Assembly: GCF_014529535.1 (NCBI RefSeq)
Contig: NW_023503409.1
Span: 5,208,390-5,272,389 of the forward strand
DNA from: Bradysia coprophila
Lineage: Eukaryota; Arthropoda; Insecta; Diptera; Sciaridae
Reading direction: 5' to 3'
DNA length: 64,000 bases
Position 1 is the stretch's first letter; the number at the start of each line of letters is the position of its first letter. Shown here piece by piece: positions 21,901 through 32,400 of this stretch. Both the position numbers and the translations under genes were made by a program. The notes under the pieces were generated by a model. That model was not told the origin of the DNA. It saw nothing but the letters and a program-made list of their open reading frames with translations, and did not search any database.

Positions 21901-24900
21901 GCGTTGATGAAAACAGTTCCAAGTATTGTCACACCCAACAGAATCAATCCGCAAAACATAATAGAGTTATGATAGAACTATCAACAGAAGCATACATAAA
22001 TGTATCCCACAAAAATTGCAGATAGTTCGAGGTTAATTGTGAAAACAATTAAAAAAAATATTTTATTCATATCTAACGGTATAATTGCTTGATTCCCCAT
22101 TGTATTCAAATTGAAATAAATTCATCCAAAGATGCTATGCGATGATAAAACTGGCTAAATAATTTTATTCATCATCAGTTTCTAAGTCAATGTCATAATG
22201 TATCTATAGGCATACCTCATGGGCTGATATCGAAAATCGAAACGACTTCAAAACACATAAAATCAAAATATTTATACTTCGACTCGATGTTTTATTTTCC
22301 AGTCAATCGGGCTTTCTAATTTTTGTTTCGCTCAGGTATCAATTTATAACACGTCTCATGCCAAAGCCGCATATAAATATATAAAATGCACGGTGCAGAA
22401 GTATTGGATATGAGTGGATCGATGATGACTGATTTTTACTCGCATTATACGTATTTATGGATATAAGTGAAGAAAAATTAACAAAAACCAGAAATGAAAC
22501 AAAACTTGTTTGATGGTAAGTATGTTGTGGTCCAGAAATAGCTTATTTGTGTCACGGTGTCTAATGTGATATGATCGTATTTTATGCGTACTCATTGCGG
22601 ATTTAAAATTTATTTAATTGTCTTGAAGTTCAGTTGGCATTAGACCGGATAAATGTTTCAAATTGAAACAGATCTGTTTGGTAATACCAAATATTTAGAT
22701 GACCACCGATGATTTACACCATTAGTGACTACACGTATGATTGAATGATCCGAATTTTTAAAAACTACAATTCAATTAATGAAAGTAGAAACAATTAGTT
22801 TCTCAGAGTTTCTATCTGGTTTGACAATGACTTGTTTTTTGCGTACTTCTTGCTAAAAAAAAATTTTGCGAGACTACTGATCAAGTGACTATAACTATCA
22901 TTAGTTTAAGAGAATGCGTAAAAATTGTCTTGAAGTTACATCGATGCGACAGTCATCAGAAAAAGTAGCGACCCGAAACATTGTTAAGTATTACAGTAAT
23001 GTAATAATTTACAATGACTGAGCGGTAACATAAAAATTGCATATTGTATTTATAAGTGCATTTAAAAGATTTAATTACTTTCTTTATTCTATGCAATAAT
23101 TGCTACAAATCTGTTAAAAGTGAAACTTTTTTTTCATTGTTACAGTCATTATAGTTCATTAGTATGAAAGTGTTTTTTTTCTGGCGATAATTTATCTTTT
23201 GACAGCGATACCATCAATATATTTATGGGAAATATGTAAATGTTTCACATTTGCATTAAGTGCAACCGAAAACAAATTTCCCTTCAGTTGTTGCAGAGCG
23301 AGAGAGAAAGGGCATCACTTGAAGGTCACTTAAGTTCATCCATTCGTTACGTTTCTTTTTTCTTTACACTTTTGTAATGACACTTTTTCAAATGGTAAAC
23401 ATTTGCTTGTATGCTCCATCGTTCCCGTTGTCAGCGACATGTAGTCACACTCAGCCCTCCGTTCATTTAATATATTTACGAAATCTCAGATATATTTTCG
23501 TTCCAATTTCTTATGATTGTCTTTCAATCGGGAACCACTGACATTTACCGGAAACAATGGAGCGTGAAGTGCTTTGGTATAAATTTCTGCGTATAAAATG
23601 TTGTAGCATAGAACATACATTTATATTACAAAGTCTGCAACGACAAGTCTTTCTCCAATTTCGTGTCTGAGACTTGTAGCCCTTTTTTTCAAGTCAAAGA
23701 AATAGGTAAGTTAATCGCCATGACTTGAGGCGAATCGAAGGACATATTACCCATCCAAGTAAACGGGAAACTTATTCCCAAAATTAATAAAATAAAAATG
23801 GTTCAGAGCACGGCAGTGTAAAATAACTTTACTCTGTCGTGTTCAGAAGCATATTTAGTTCGAAATATTCCGGACAATTAAATCAACTCACCTGATAATA
23901 TTTGCATCCAACCGCAGATATGAAACACAGTTGTTGATCTCATGAAAAACATTAGGATCAATAAACAAATCGTCATAATTGCAGTTATGACGGCTATTCC
24001 AACAAATATTGTTGCCACCTATAAAATATAAAAAAAGTCGTTCTGTTTCTTCTTGTTATTATGAATTTCAAACCAATTCACCTGAAAGGGCACAGAAGGA
24101 ACAGATAACATATCACTAAATTGCTTTTGGCAATTTTCACTTGTGTCATCTTTTTGACAGACTTGCCATAAGCCTAGTCGCCCGGCACTATCCGAGTCCA
24201 TATCACCGACCCATTCTGAAACAAGTGAATAAAAGATACATATAAGAAACGCTGATGGACCACAAGCTGCTGCTCAGCAGTCTTAATCTATCTTAATAAA
24301 CGCGAAATAACATCATTGTCTGTAGGGTCAATTGTCTCTAGTTTACGAAAGACTGAATTAAAAACCCACATCAAGCAAAAGTGATCCTAGTCGACAGCTG
24401 CCAAATTGAGTACTATTTTGTATGATATAGTTTTTTACAGTGTTTTACAAATGTGTGACACACTGTCAAGTTTCAGTACCCTATACTATTTAGAGTACCA
24501 CTCATGCTTAAAGTGCGTTGATTACAAGCATAAGTGGTAAATAGGGCACTGAAACTGGACAGTACATCAAACAACTGTAAAACACAGTAAAACAAATCAA
24601 TTTCAAAATAGTACTCTGCTTGGCAGCTGTCAACTATGATCACTTTTGCTTAAAAAGCAATGCCCACATTTGACCGCGATATCATTCGAAATAGAGACCG
24701 ATAGAGCATAGTCCTCACTGCCAATAAAGAAAAATGTTAGGTCTGTCAAGGCCTATTTTAGCGAATTTCAAATTACCAAACTTACCGAAAATTACCAAAA
24801 TATACCAGAAATTACCGAGAGTAAATTTGATAATTTTTAGCAACTTTTGGTAAATTTTAGAAATTTTTGGTGATTTTATTTGGTAATTTAAAATTGTTCA

Positions 24901-25450
24901 AAATATTCCTAGAACTCTGGTACTTATTTTTGGAGCTGTAGAAGTGCCCTAACTAGGTTAGTCGTACTGTTATCTTACATCGTTCAGATTCAGACGACAG
25001 GAACCAAAATTAAAGGTTTGGTGTCAAATAAAGTGAGGAACGAATTTTAACCTAACTACTGTTAACAAAACAAAATTATTTTAGAGAAAATAGCGTTGAA
25101 TCGCGAAGTACCAGAAACGATCTTATTGTCTTAAGGCCAGTTCATGGTCGCATATATCGCAAAAATGTATGCGAGTATGAACTGGCCTTAAATGGGTACA
25201 GTATAGCAATATACTTTATGCAGTGTGTCCTAGTTTTTGCACATTCAGTGATCGACTTTAGACCCTTAAAAATGCTGTCGTCCTATATTGCAAAAACCAA
25301 ATTCTTACCTGGTGTTAAGAAAGCCACTGTACTAATTATTGCATAGCATATGGTAAATATCGCCCATAACACAGCTATCGCCTTCGAATTTCTAATATAA
25401 TTTGTTGCATAGAGATGAGATGATTCCACATATTCTATTTTTGTACCCAT
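15901..25450 (-). CDS. Tmhs: LHFPL-family tetraspan membrane protein (Tmhs-like)
   Basis: Four-pass membrane protein of the lipoma-HMGIC-fusion-partner-like family. LHFPL5/TMHS is a subunit of the vertebrate hair-cell transduction complex; the fly protein is much less studied. Exons on the minus strand: 25450-25309, 24215-24082, 24018-23892, 16948-16808, 16649-16548, 16103-15901. Phases agree throughout and 849 nt give 282 residues. It starts MGTKIEYVESSHLYATNYIR. TM1 is about residues 23-45 (AVLWAIFTICYAIISTVAFL), then the first-loop GRLGLWQVC motif typical of the family, TM2 in VATIFVGIAVITAIMTICLL, TM3 from VFHICGWMQILS to MIVGCVAFPFGW, and TM4 from CGIRWAYPLAII to ACIDGCILATLAFILA. The cytosolic tail is Ser/His-rich. 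The 6.9-kb third intron contains the Methuselah-like gene on the same strand, and several introns carry MITEs. Confidence 0.9.
16238..16470. mobile_element. MITE in the last Tmhs intron
   Basis: Terminal arms GCTTAATGCGCACTTCACTC at about 16236 and GAGTGAAGTGCGAATTAAGC ending at about 16472 are complementary apart from one base. The roughly 190-bp interior includes a (CT)n run at 16301-16312. Inserted in the intron between exons 5 and 6. Confidence 0.7.
19018..20664 (-). CDS. Methuselah-like G-protein-coupled receptor (548 aa)
   Basis: Seven-helix receptor of the insect Methuselah family (secretin-like GPCR), at the plasma membrane; the ligand is unknown. Single exon. I take the ATG at 20664 (MTIRQRHNKY) as start: the frame runs 33 nt further upstream but without an ATG. 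Signal peptide at about residues 10-28 (YFFIAIAVVVLVFVVKSNA). The Methuselah ectodomain is recognised from PCKYLDSINIT and the Cys pattern GCTCKLAPCVRMCCPRGQYL, followed by more Cys and N-glycosylation sites (NGT, NDS). TM1 begins near LPYGMFISVPFLVVT. A later helix region contains SVISFDLWW, and the last helix contains VVIFFLFVMKPKVKELI. The tail is Thr/Arg-rich. The gene lies wholly in the third intron of Tmhs, on the same strand. Numbered mthl names cannot be assigned from sequence alone. Confidence 0.92.
   Translation of the reverse strand: MTIRQRHNKYFFIAIAVVVLVFVVKSNAHLDDLNKPCKYLDSINITDGEENKDDGSIKFEGVSYPSYLHAVYDYEFVNESFRQPVAPHVRGCTCKLAPCVRMCCPRGQYLYRSVNGTNCYKNDSVSDASTSVTNDGQNFEDEKVFEIFNYVVGKPCHKIFQMKPSNYPETNTWVLFKNGSILLGDPPYEMLSKNEYCLNPIQHNDTIEVSLMTCFIPYSATKDSWLPYGMFISVPFLVVTTLVYTILPELRNVHGKSLVCYLLGLIVGYITLGWIKLNGSDYFEPILCRILGYVVYFAFISAFFWLSVISFDLWWNFHGMQGINKFDDLKKFLVYSTYAWGSSMFMVALCYLMDASSNISSNFQPGMGAGCFLKADRLSQFLYLYLPIILIMSCNSIFFILTALKIRKVQMEMSRATAKEDSKRHQNHSDNESAKFVLFFRLFIIMGVTWTTEVISWIISPGGRGWYFYVTDLTNALQGVVIFFLFVMKPKVKELIIKRWNIWRGISSPRKQGTILTSGTTRSTTRTSNRTLNTIKPNEVALISDVKD
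20665..23891. other. Rest of the large Tmhs intron: possible plus-strand promoters, no coding exon
   Basis: Two spots look like promoter plus first exon on the plus strand. One has TATAAATATATAAAA at about 22373-22387 and then, at 22493, a short ATG frame (MKQNLFD) ending in a strong donor GATG/gtaagtat at 22515. The other has TATAAAT at 23578 with a donor aatag/gtaagt at about 23705. Neither has a recognisable downstream coding exon. The direct repeat 'attggtattaccaaaggctc' occurs at about 21643 and 21848. Confidence 0.3.
24373..24652. mobile_element. MITE with AAGCAAAAGTGATC ends, in Tmhs intron 1
   Basis: Arms AAGCAAAAGTGATC...GACAGCTGCCAA at 24373 and TTGGCAGCTGTC...GATCACTTTTGCTT ending at 24652 are complementary. 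The interior is also palindromic around 24520 ('accactcatgctta' against 'agcataagtggt'). Fragments of the same family lie at 7645-7760 and at 41560-41890. Confidence 0.75.
24750..24895. repeat. Imperfect AT-rich palindrome
   Basis: 'aaattaccaaacttaccgaaaattacc' on the left is mirrored by 'ggtgattttatttggtaattt' on the right, with TTACC/GGTAA blocks throughout. It lies in Tmhs intron 1 between two other hairpins. Confidence 0.5.
25131..25191. repeat. Near-perfect 61-bp hairpin
   Basis: TTAAGGCCAGTTCATG at 25131 pairs with CATACTCGCATA-type sequence and ends CATGAACTGGCCTTAA-like at 25191; the stem is about 24 bp with two mismatches and the loop about 13 bp. It lies in Tmhs intron 1. It could be a tiny MITE remnant or a precursor-microRNA-like hairpin. 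Confidence 0.6.
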
Positions 25451-28400
25451 TACGGTATCGTTGTTTTTACCTTCACTTTTATCTTAAGCGTTTTACACTG
25501 AATTCACAAATCACATATATATACACTTGTCCAGTTCGTTAAATGTTAACCATAACAATTTGCCATTAAGATGGCATTTTTTTTGTAAATAATATTTAAG
25601 CTTATTTGCTGCAACAACAACGTTTAAATTCAATACAATCCATTCATTTATTGGCCTTTGTTTTTTGTTGGTTCAAGTTACATAATATTGTAACCATATA
25701 TCGTGATATTTCATCCTCTTTAATATCAGCAATATTGCAAGAACGAAATCGATTGGATGTTACATTCTAAGAAATCTCTGCCCACATTTAAATTATCGCA
25801 CATGCTAACTTGCTTGTTTACGATATAGTAATGCACGACGTATTAAAATGGTAAGCAGAGAAAATTGACTGCTGTTGTACGATTACATATTTCCTGCATA
25901 ATGCAATGGTATCCATTTATTAATAAGATTAAAAAAAAAACGACCGTCATCAACCTTCGAATTTCGGTAAAGCATTGAATTATAGTTATTTTGGCTACTC
26001 TGTGTCGCCAATACCAGTACCAAAAATAATAATGCAACACAGATTTGTAATTAAGTCACTTTTTGAAAAGAGATCGAATCCACAATTGCTTGTGTTACAC
26101 AAAAATCCATTCATAGTCAGGGCTTATTATTAAGAATTTTATTTCTGAAAATTTTGACAGTTTCCGTAAAATTTCAAAAAAAAAAATCTGATTTTTTTTG
26201 GAATTTTCCCAGAGCTTTCAGAATTATTCGGAATTTTCTCAGAAATAAAATTCCCAATAATATGCTCTGTACAACAATAGCTGGTCCGGTACGTCGTATA
26301 ATAATACAATTTAAATTAAATATCATTATCTGATCGATCCAATGATCCATTAGATCATGACTACGTTCTCTGTGTGTTGGTAAATTATTTCCATATTAAA
26401 TTGGCGTTTTTTCTTCATTGAAATGCCATTTCAGAAAAAAAAAATTATTTTATAAAGTGGAAAGTCAAAAGCACAATTCATACAGCACAAAGTGTAAATA
26501 AATAACAGAATCGAACTAGTTATTAAGTGTGCAACGTAATGGGTGACCTATTGATCAACCTTTCACAAATGGATACTTGCGAGATATTCGATTATAAAAT
26601 GCATAATGGAATAATGAGATCCATTTCGACAGACTTTATGCTTCAAAATTATCAAAAGTTAGAAAAATTAATGGAGACTCAAGGACTGAGACATTAATTC
26701 TGGACTGGTATCTTACTTCACGTACACCATACCATACCTAACATTCGCTATACACAGAATCGCAAATATAGGTCAAATATCAGATAGGGTTCAGCAGGTA
26801 CGGCTGCAGAGAGCAGGTTTTCTCTCGCATTATAATTTTGAGCTCCAAAAGATCAATTTTTTTATTTAGTTACTCATTGTAGAGGAAAAAATGGATGATT
26901 CCTCAGAGAAATGTTTGCTAAAAATTGACTACATTCTGGATTGAGTATTCAGCACCTGTCTAAGAATTAGCTCATTGACTTATTACAACAATTGTTTAGA
27001 ATCCACATGTAATCAGAAATCTCGAATCTTTTGACTGGAAACAATAAACTCTGTACCGGTATGGTTACGCCACATTTTTCGAGTTAACAAAACAAATGGC
27101 CTACAAATGAATTTCACATTTGAATATTTTTATTAAAATGTTGAAGATGGCTTCCACTCGTTTAACACTCAAGAACGATGGTGTTTAATATAATATCGTT
27201 TTGATGACATCAAGGTATGATATTCATCAACCTCATCACACAACATATTTTTCAAAATATTTTTTTTTCTGGTAAATTTGTTAAGACAACAATAACTTGT
27301 TGTTGTTGTACGTTTAACACATTTCATTTGAATGGCGTAAGCAAATTTTACAGCTTCGAACGAATGATAACTATGCAGGTATAGTTGGCCATTGTAACAC
27401 TTTATTCTCACAGAATTTTTAGTTGAAACATTTCTCATCATTGATGAGTAGAAAGAAAAAAGAATCTCTTTTGTGTATATTATACCACAAAAATTTACAT
27501 TCCACCGTTATTGTTTATAAATGAGTTAAAAACCACACAATTTTGCAAAAAATAAATATTTCATTTGCAATATCCAATACCCTACGATCAATATTCAAAT
27601 TTCAAAGCGGAACACATTTCTAAAAATTTTCAATTGTCCACAGCATTCTTTCTTTCATCTTACAACCAACTTTTTAGACCGATTCAACAATGATCTCTTT
27701 TTTACCTTTCTGTACGCGACTTGTTGATTAACTAAAACGATGAAATGTTGCTGGATTCAATATAGTTGAATGAACAACTTACACCGATAATGGTATGAGT
27801 GAATGAAACATTTTTCGTTTCTCTCATTGATGTGTGCGTGCTTTGGCATGGATACATCTACGCTTTGGTAGTGTGTTAACTTCTTTGGCAAGTAAAATAA
27901 TTTTTCTGAAAACAATAATCCGGGATAATTCCCTATATCCTTCTCAATTCATAGAGGTATCATTTGAAATTAGTTCAAATATTTGTTTAAGTGTAGTTGA
28001 TTGTTGTGTCAGAACCAGCATTGTATAAGCATAACGAATTCATGCTTCAATTACTTTCAATTGTATTTGTGTTAAGAAGACTTTTTTATGTTCCGTAGTC
28101 GGTTGTTTATTTGTTGATATTGCGGGCATAGCATTTGTGTGTTCGTTGAAAACCGAATATTGTTAAACACGGTTGTCAGAGTTTTGCTAACTTTTTCATT
28201 GAGTCTGTTTCGAATGTTAAGTGAAGTATACAACCAGTCGGTGAAATGAAATTCTCACTCATTTTTTCACACAAGCAGAAAATTTTGACAGAATGCCCAT
28301 ACATTTTGTGTCAAAATTTCATTTTACCGTCTGTTTGTATACTTGGCTTTAACGGAGAGAGGTACGAAAACCATTTCTTTTGTTCGGATGTGGAGGCAAT

Positions 28401-29435
28401 GAGCGAATTTTCTTTTATGAGGTCTGGTTTCCACTTAAAAATGTCCGCCATAAATGAACACCGCGAAGGTTTTCTATCGGTTGAGACTCATCTCTTTCGT
28501 TTTTTAACCAATAAAAATCCTTCACGAAGTTCTCTTACAACGAATTTTTTTTAATGGAAATCAATCCTTGACTTCGCTCGATCACTTGTTTAAAACTTTT
28601 TATTTTGCCAAGTGTGTCGTCTGCAGCTCGAGTCGAGCCCGAGGGAAACAACCACCCGATTCAAAATACAATGTTGCGAACAATTACCTAAAGGAAACGA
28701 ATTTAAACGCTATTGTCAATGAAGTAATGACTAATTTTCCGGCGGCGCGGCAGTGAGTAAAATATGGTTCGAACTTCTCTCCCTTAATATGTATGAGGCT
28801 ATACCAACCCATCGCTTATTTCGTCGTCTTTATTGATAACAATTGACATGACATAATAACAGTAGTTCGCAGTCCATAACCTTTATGGAAGTTGAAGAAC
28901 AAACTAACCATTTTATTGTGACATCAGTAAATTTATTATTAAAAATATTTTTGTTTAATTTATCTATCGCAACTCTATATTTTGATCTTGTTCTTTTACA
29001 TTGATATAAAACATACTCACATCTATGGAAACATATTCGCCATTCACTGTATCTTTATAATATTTTGGTTATCATTTTGTAGACATCCCCTTTCGAAAAT
29101 GTGCACATGAAACTGATGACGACATATACAGTAGTAATATATATCTAACATGTTTTATTCGATTAAAAAACAAATATCCTGGGCGTAGATGCCTGTAAGA
29201 ATACATGGAAGATGGGAATAAAAACCATACATTGTGTCACGCACCATTCTTACTTTTATCTGGAAGAGTTATTGGCCTATCACAATTCTGTAAAATTGGC
29301 TATGCAAGAGAGAAAGAGAGAGATTGAATAGATTAAAAGGTTGTACTCATTATGACAAAAAATTGGTCTTCTGTCTCTCGGAAAAATCTAAACTCTACAA
29401 GACACTCTCCCACTGACTTTACCACCAATTTTCTT
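25451..29435. other. Intergenic stretch between Tmhs and Clock
   Basis: 5' flank of Tmhs and 3' flank of Clock (the two genes run in the same direction). A 52-codon ATG frame at 26539-26697 (+) (MGDLLINLSQMDTCEIFDYK at its start) is the only small ORF with protein-like composition; it has no support beyond that. 28.2-28.76 kb looks like dispersed repeat with inverted blocks around 28250-28330. Nothing else was recognised. Confidence 0.4.
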
Positions 29436-32400
29436 TTATTGAGAATGTGAATTCGAATTCGTAGACGCAAACAAAATATGGGCCTGTTCATCACTCATCT
29501 GATAAGAAATGACTTCGTTCTGATTAGAAGCTCTCGACGTTGCCATGCTTTCGTGTAGCAATATCTGCGGATGGTTATGTTGCACATGCACGGTCGATAC
29601 AGGGGTCAATTGCATGTACGATATCATGTCATCATTTGACGGGGAATGCACCGTTTGAATTGTATTGTATCCTGAATCGTTATTCACACTGTGCCTGGGT
29701 GATATATGGCCACTGTTGTTTGTTTCGACTTGAAGCAAATGTGGCTGATCAGCAGTTAAATGGTTTTGGGTGTATTGTGACTCCGTTCTTTGATCGAAGC
29801 CCGTGTTGGTAATGGATTGTGTGAATGGAAGTGTTACATTCACAATGGGTAATCCATATCGAGTCATCAACAGCTGTTCAGAAACGCGGCGTAGTTCGTC
29901 TTGTTGATGTACAATTAATGCCTGCAGCTCTTCGTGCTTTCGTTGTAACTGATCATGCATTAGTGTTTGACTCGTTGTCATTAAAAGATTGGGATGAATT
30001 AATTCGGAGGTTGTCTGAAATTGCAAAATGTACCAGAATGGATGTGTTATGTGGACATTCGTCTTACTTGAATGGGTGACAAGACTGCTGCTGTTGTTAT
30101 ACCGGGCGCTAGAACGGGCTGAACTGGAATTGCAGCTAAATACTGTGGTGGTTCTAGGAACGCTGGAATACCAATTTGGGATGGTACGGTTGTTTGAATC
30201 GCATGCATTGACTCTAGTTGATTGTTTTGTGATGTTGGCTGTTGTTGTGGTGAAGAGCGAAGCGACTGTGAACCAGGTCGGAGCTTCTTATCCTGTAGAT
30301 TATCATCAGATTACAATGTTAGGGTACTACCACAAATTTCGATAAATTTACCGAACGATATTGGGTGGACAATGAGTAGCGACTAGCTGGGGAGTCTGAT
30401 AAAGATGTAGAATCGGAATCCCTTCCGTGGTATGTGTGATATCGATGTCTGTGTCGGTTAAATTTGTGTTCCGGTGACATTGTCGCAGAGTGCCTAAAAT
30501 TTACCGCGCAACTTCATTGAATATTGTCGTACACAAGTTTACAAATTCAGACCTAGATCTTGAGTCTCGAGAACTCCACGGGGAATTTGTGTCCATTGAA
30601 ATAGGTGTTTGCAACTGGACCGACATCATACTATCAGAATCATTCACGTCTTCTCGAGTAGAAGTTTCCGAATGTCTAATTTGTTTCATCACATCGGCGT
30701 AACTGATGACAAAGTGAGTGCAGACCACAAATTCAGGCTTTGCATTCCATTGGTTGTACGTGATGTAGAATCTTGTCTGTAACCAAATCCATTGTTGACC
30801 CTTAGTCAAAAAGCGATAGTAGCAAGATGTTCCTTCTCCTTTTTGCTTCACTATTTAGGAGTAAAAATTGAGACTCGCATTTCATTTAATAGATTAACTA
30901 ATAATGATCTAACGAACAAGCTTCATGACACGTTACAACTTTTTCCAGATCGTCAAAGTGGTAGTAGTCGTAGCCAGACGTTCCCAGCACTTCAAATGGC
31001 AGATAGCCAATTATTTGTGGCGCTCTGTGATCTAAGAACAAGAATTTCCACTCTAAACTATGTCTCGATGTAAATTCACTTTTACTGGATCCAATGATTG
31101 ACATCTCTTTTATTAGTTGTGGTGTCTGAATCCGTGTTGTTCCTATAAATATTACCCTAGAATCATTTTCGCTGGAGAACTCAATGCTGTTGGCATTCGG
31201 AAGTAAAAGATTTTCAACGTCAATATCACTTCCTGTTAATCATAGAAAATACATTTACAGTTTATGGACATTCGGAATTTTTAAACATTTAAGCTTACTG
31301 AAGTAACCGACGAATTGTACGAGTTCGTAGGAAATCACTTCCTTAACATCTAGACCACCTCTCTTGAGATGACATGTAAAACAGACTTGATTCTCTGCAA
31401 AAGTTATTATAACAGTAATAGTGAAAATGTTGAGATTTGCTTTTTTCTACCTGAAGTTAAAGTATCATGTGCTGGATCTACCATTATCGATGGACTTGAA
31501 AGCAAATTATAAATATCAGAATGGTCCTCTTCAAACGCTAAATCATAGATGGTCATGTTCAAAAGATCATTCTACAAAAATCAAATTAATCATTTTGCAC
31601 AAACGAAAATGTTAATCAAGATGTACCGGCAAATGTCCAAGTAACGATGTTATACTCTCCGATGCGTAAAATATTCGTCCATTAGTGGAGAACACTATGA
31701 TAAATCCGTCCAGTGCTTCTAAAAACAAGTGAGTAAATTCTTCGTTTGATAAAAACGATGGTTTCCAGTCTTCTTGTATTTCATGGACTCTAGATCGAAC
31801 AGTTATTTCTGCATAAAATAGGGAAGTTTACTTGAATCAATTTCTGCGTTTTTTCTTAAGAATTCTTATATTTCTCATACCGTTGTGCTGTTTCAGAAAA
31901 GCTATAGTTGTTTTAAGTACTGTAGATTTGTCCATTTTGCGGTTTGTTGAAGACACCATTAGACTTAGTTCGTTTATTAGCAGATTGAATTGATCCCGAC
32001 GCTTTTTCTCGCTAAGATTCCGAGATTTTCTGAAAATGAATATTATTTGTTTCAAACGTCTACAAACTTATGTAGCAAATAATGTTCGCAATTCATTTAA
32101 CTGTAATAGTATTTTACTTTACTAGTGAGGTAATGTGGCCTTTCTTTCACTAGTGAAGACCCTTTCCCACGCTCGCAAAGTAAAACGCCATACTTTACAC
32201 GTGAAGTAATTTGATATCTCGTATCCAGATGAGTAAAAGTATCCGAAGGCTTCAGCTGAAGCCCTCGGATACTTTTACTCATCTGGATACGAGATATCAA
32301 ATTACTTCACTGGTAAAGTAATGTACTATTATCACATACGCGCGGTGTTCGGATGTCAAAATTACTTAACTAGAAGAATAATTCAAAAATTACACTTTAG

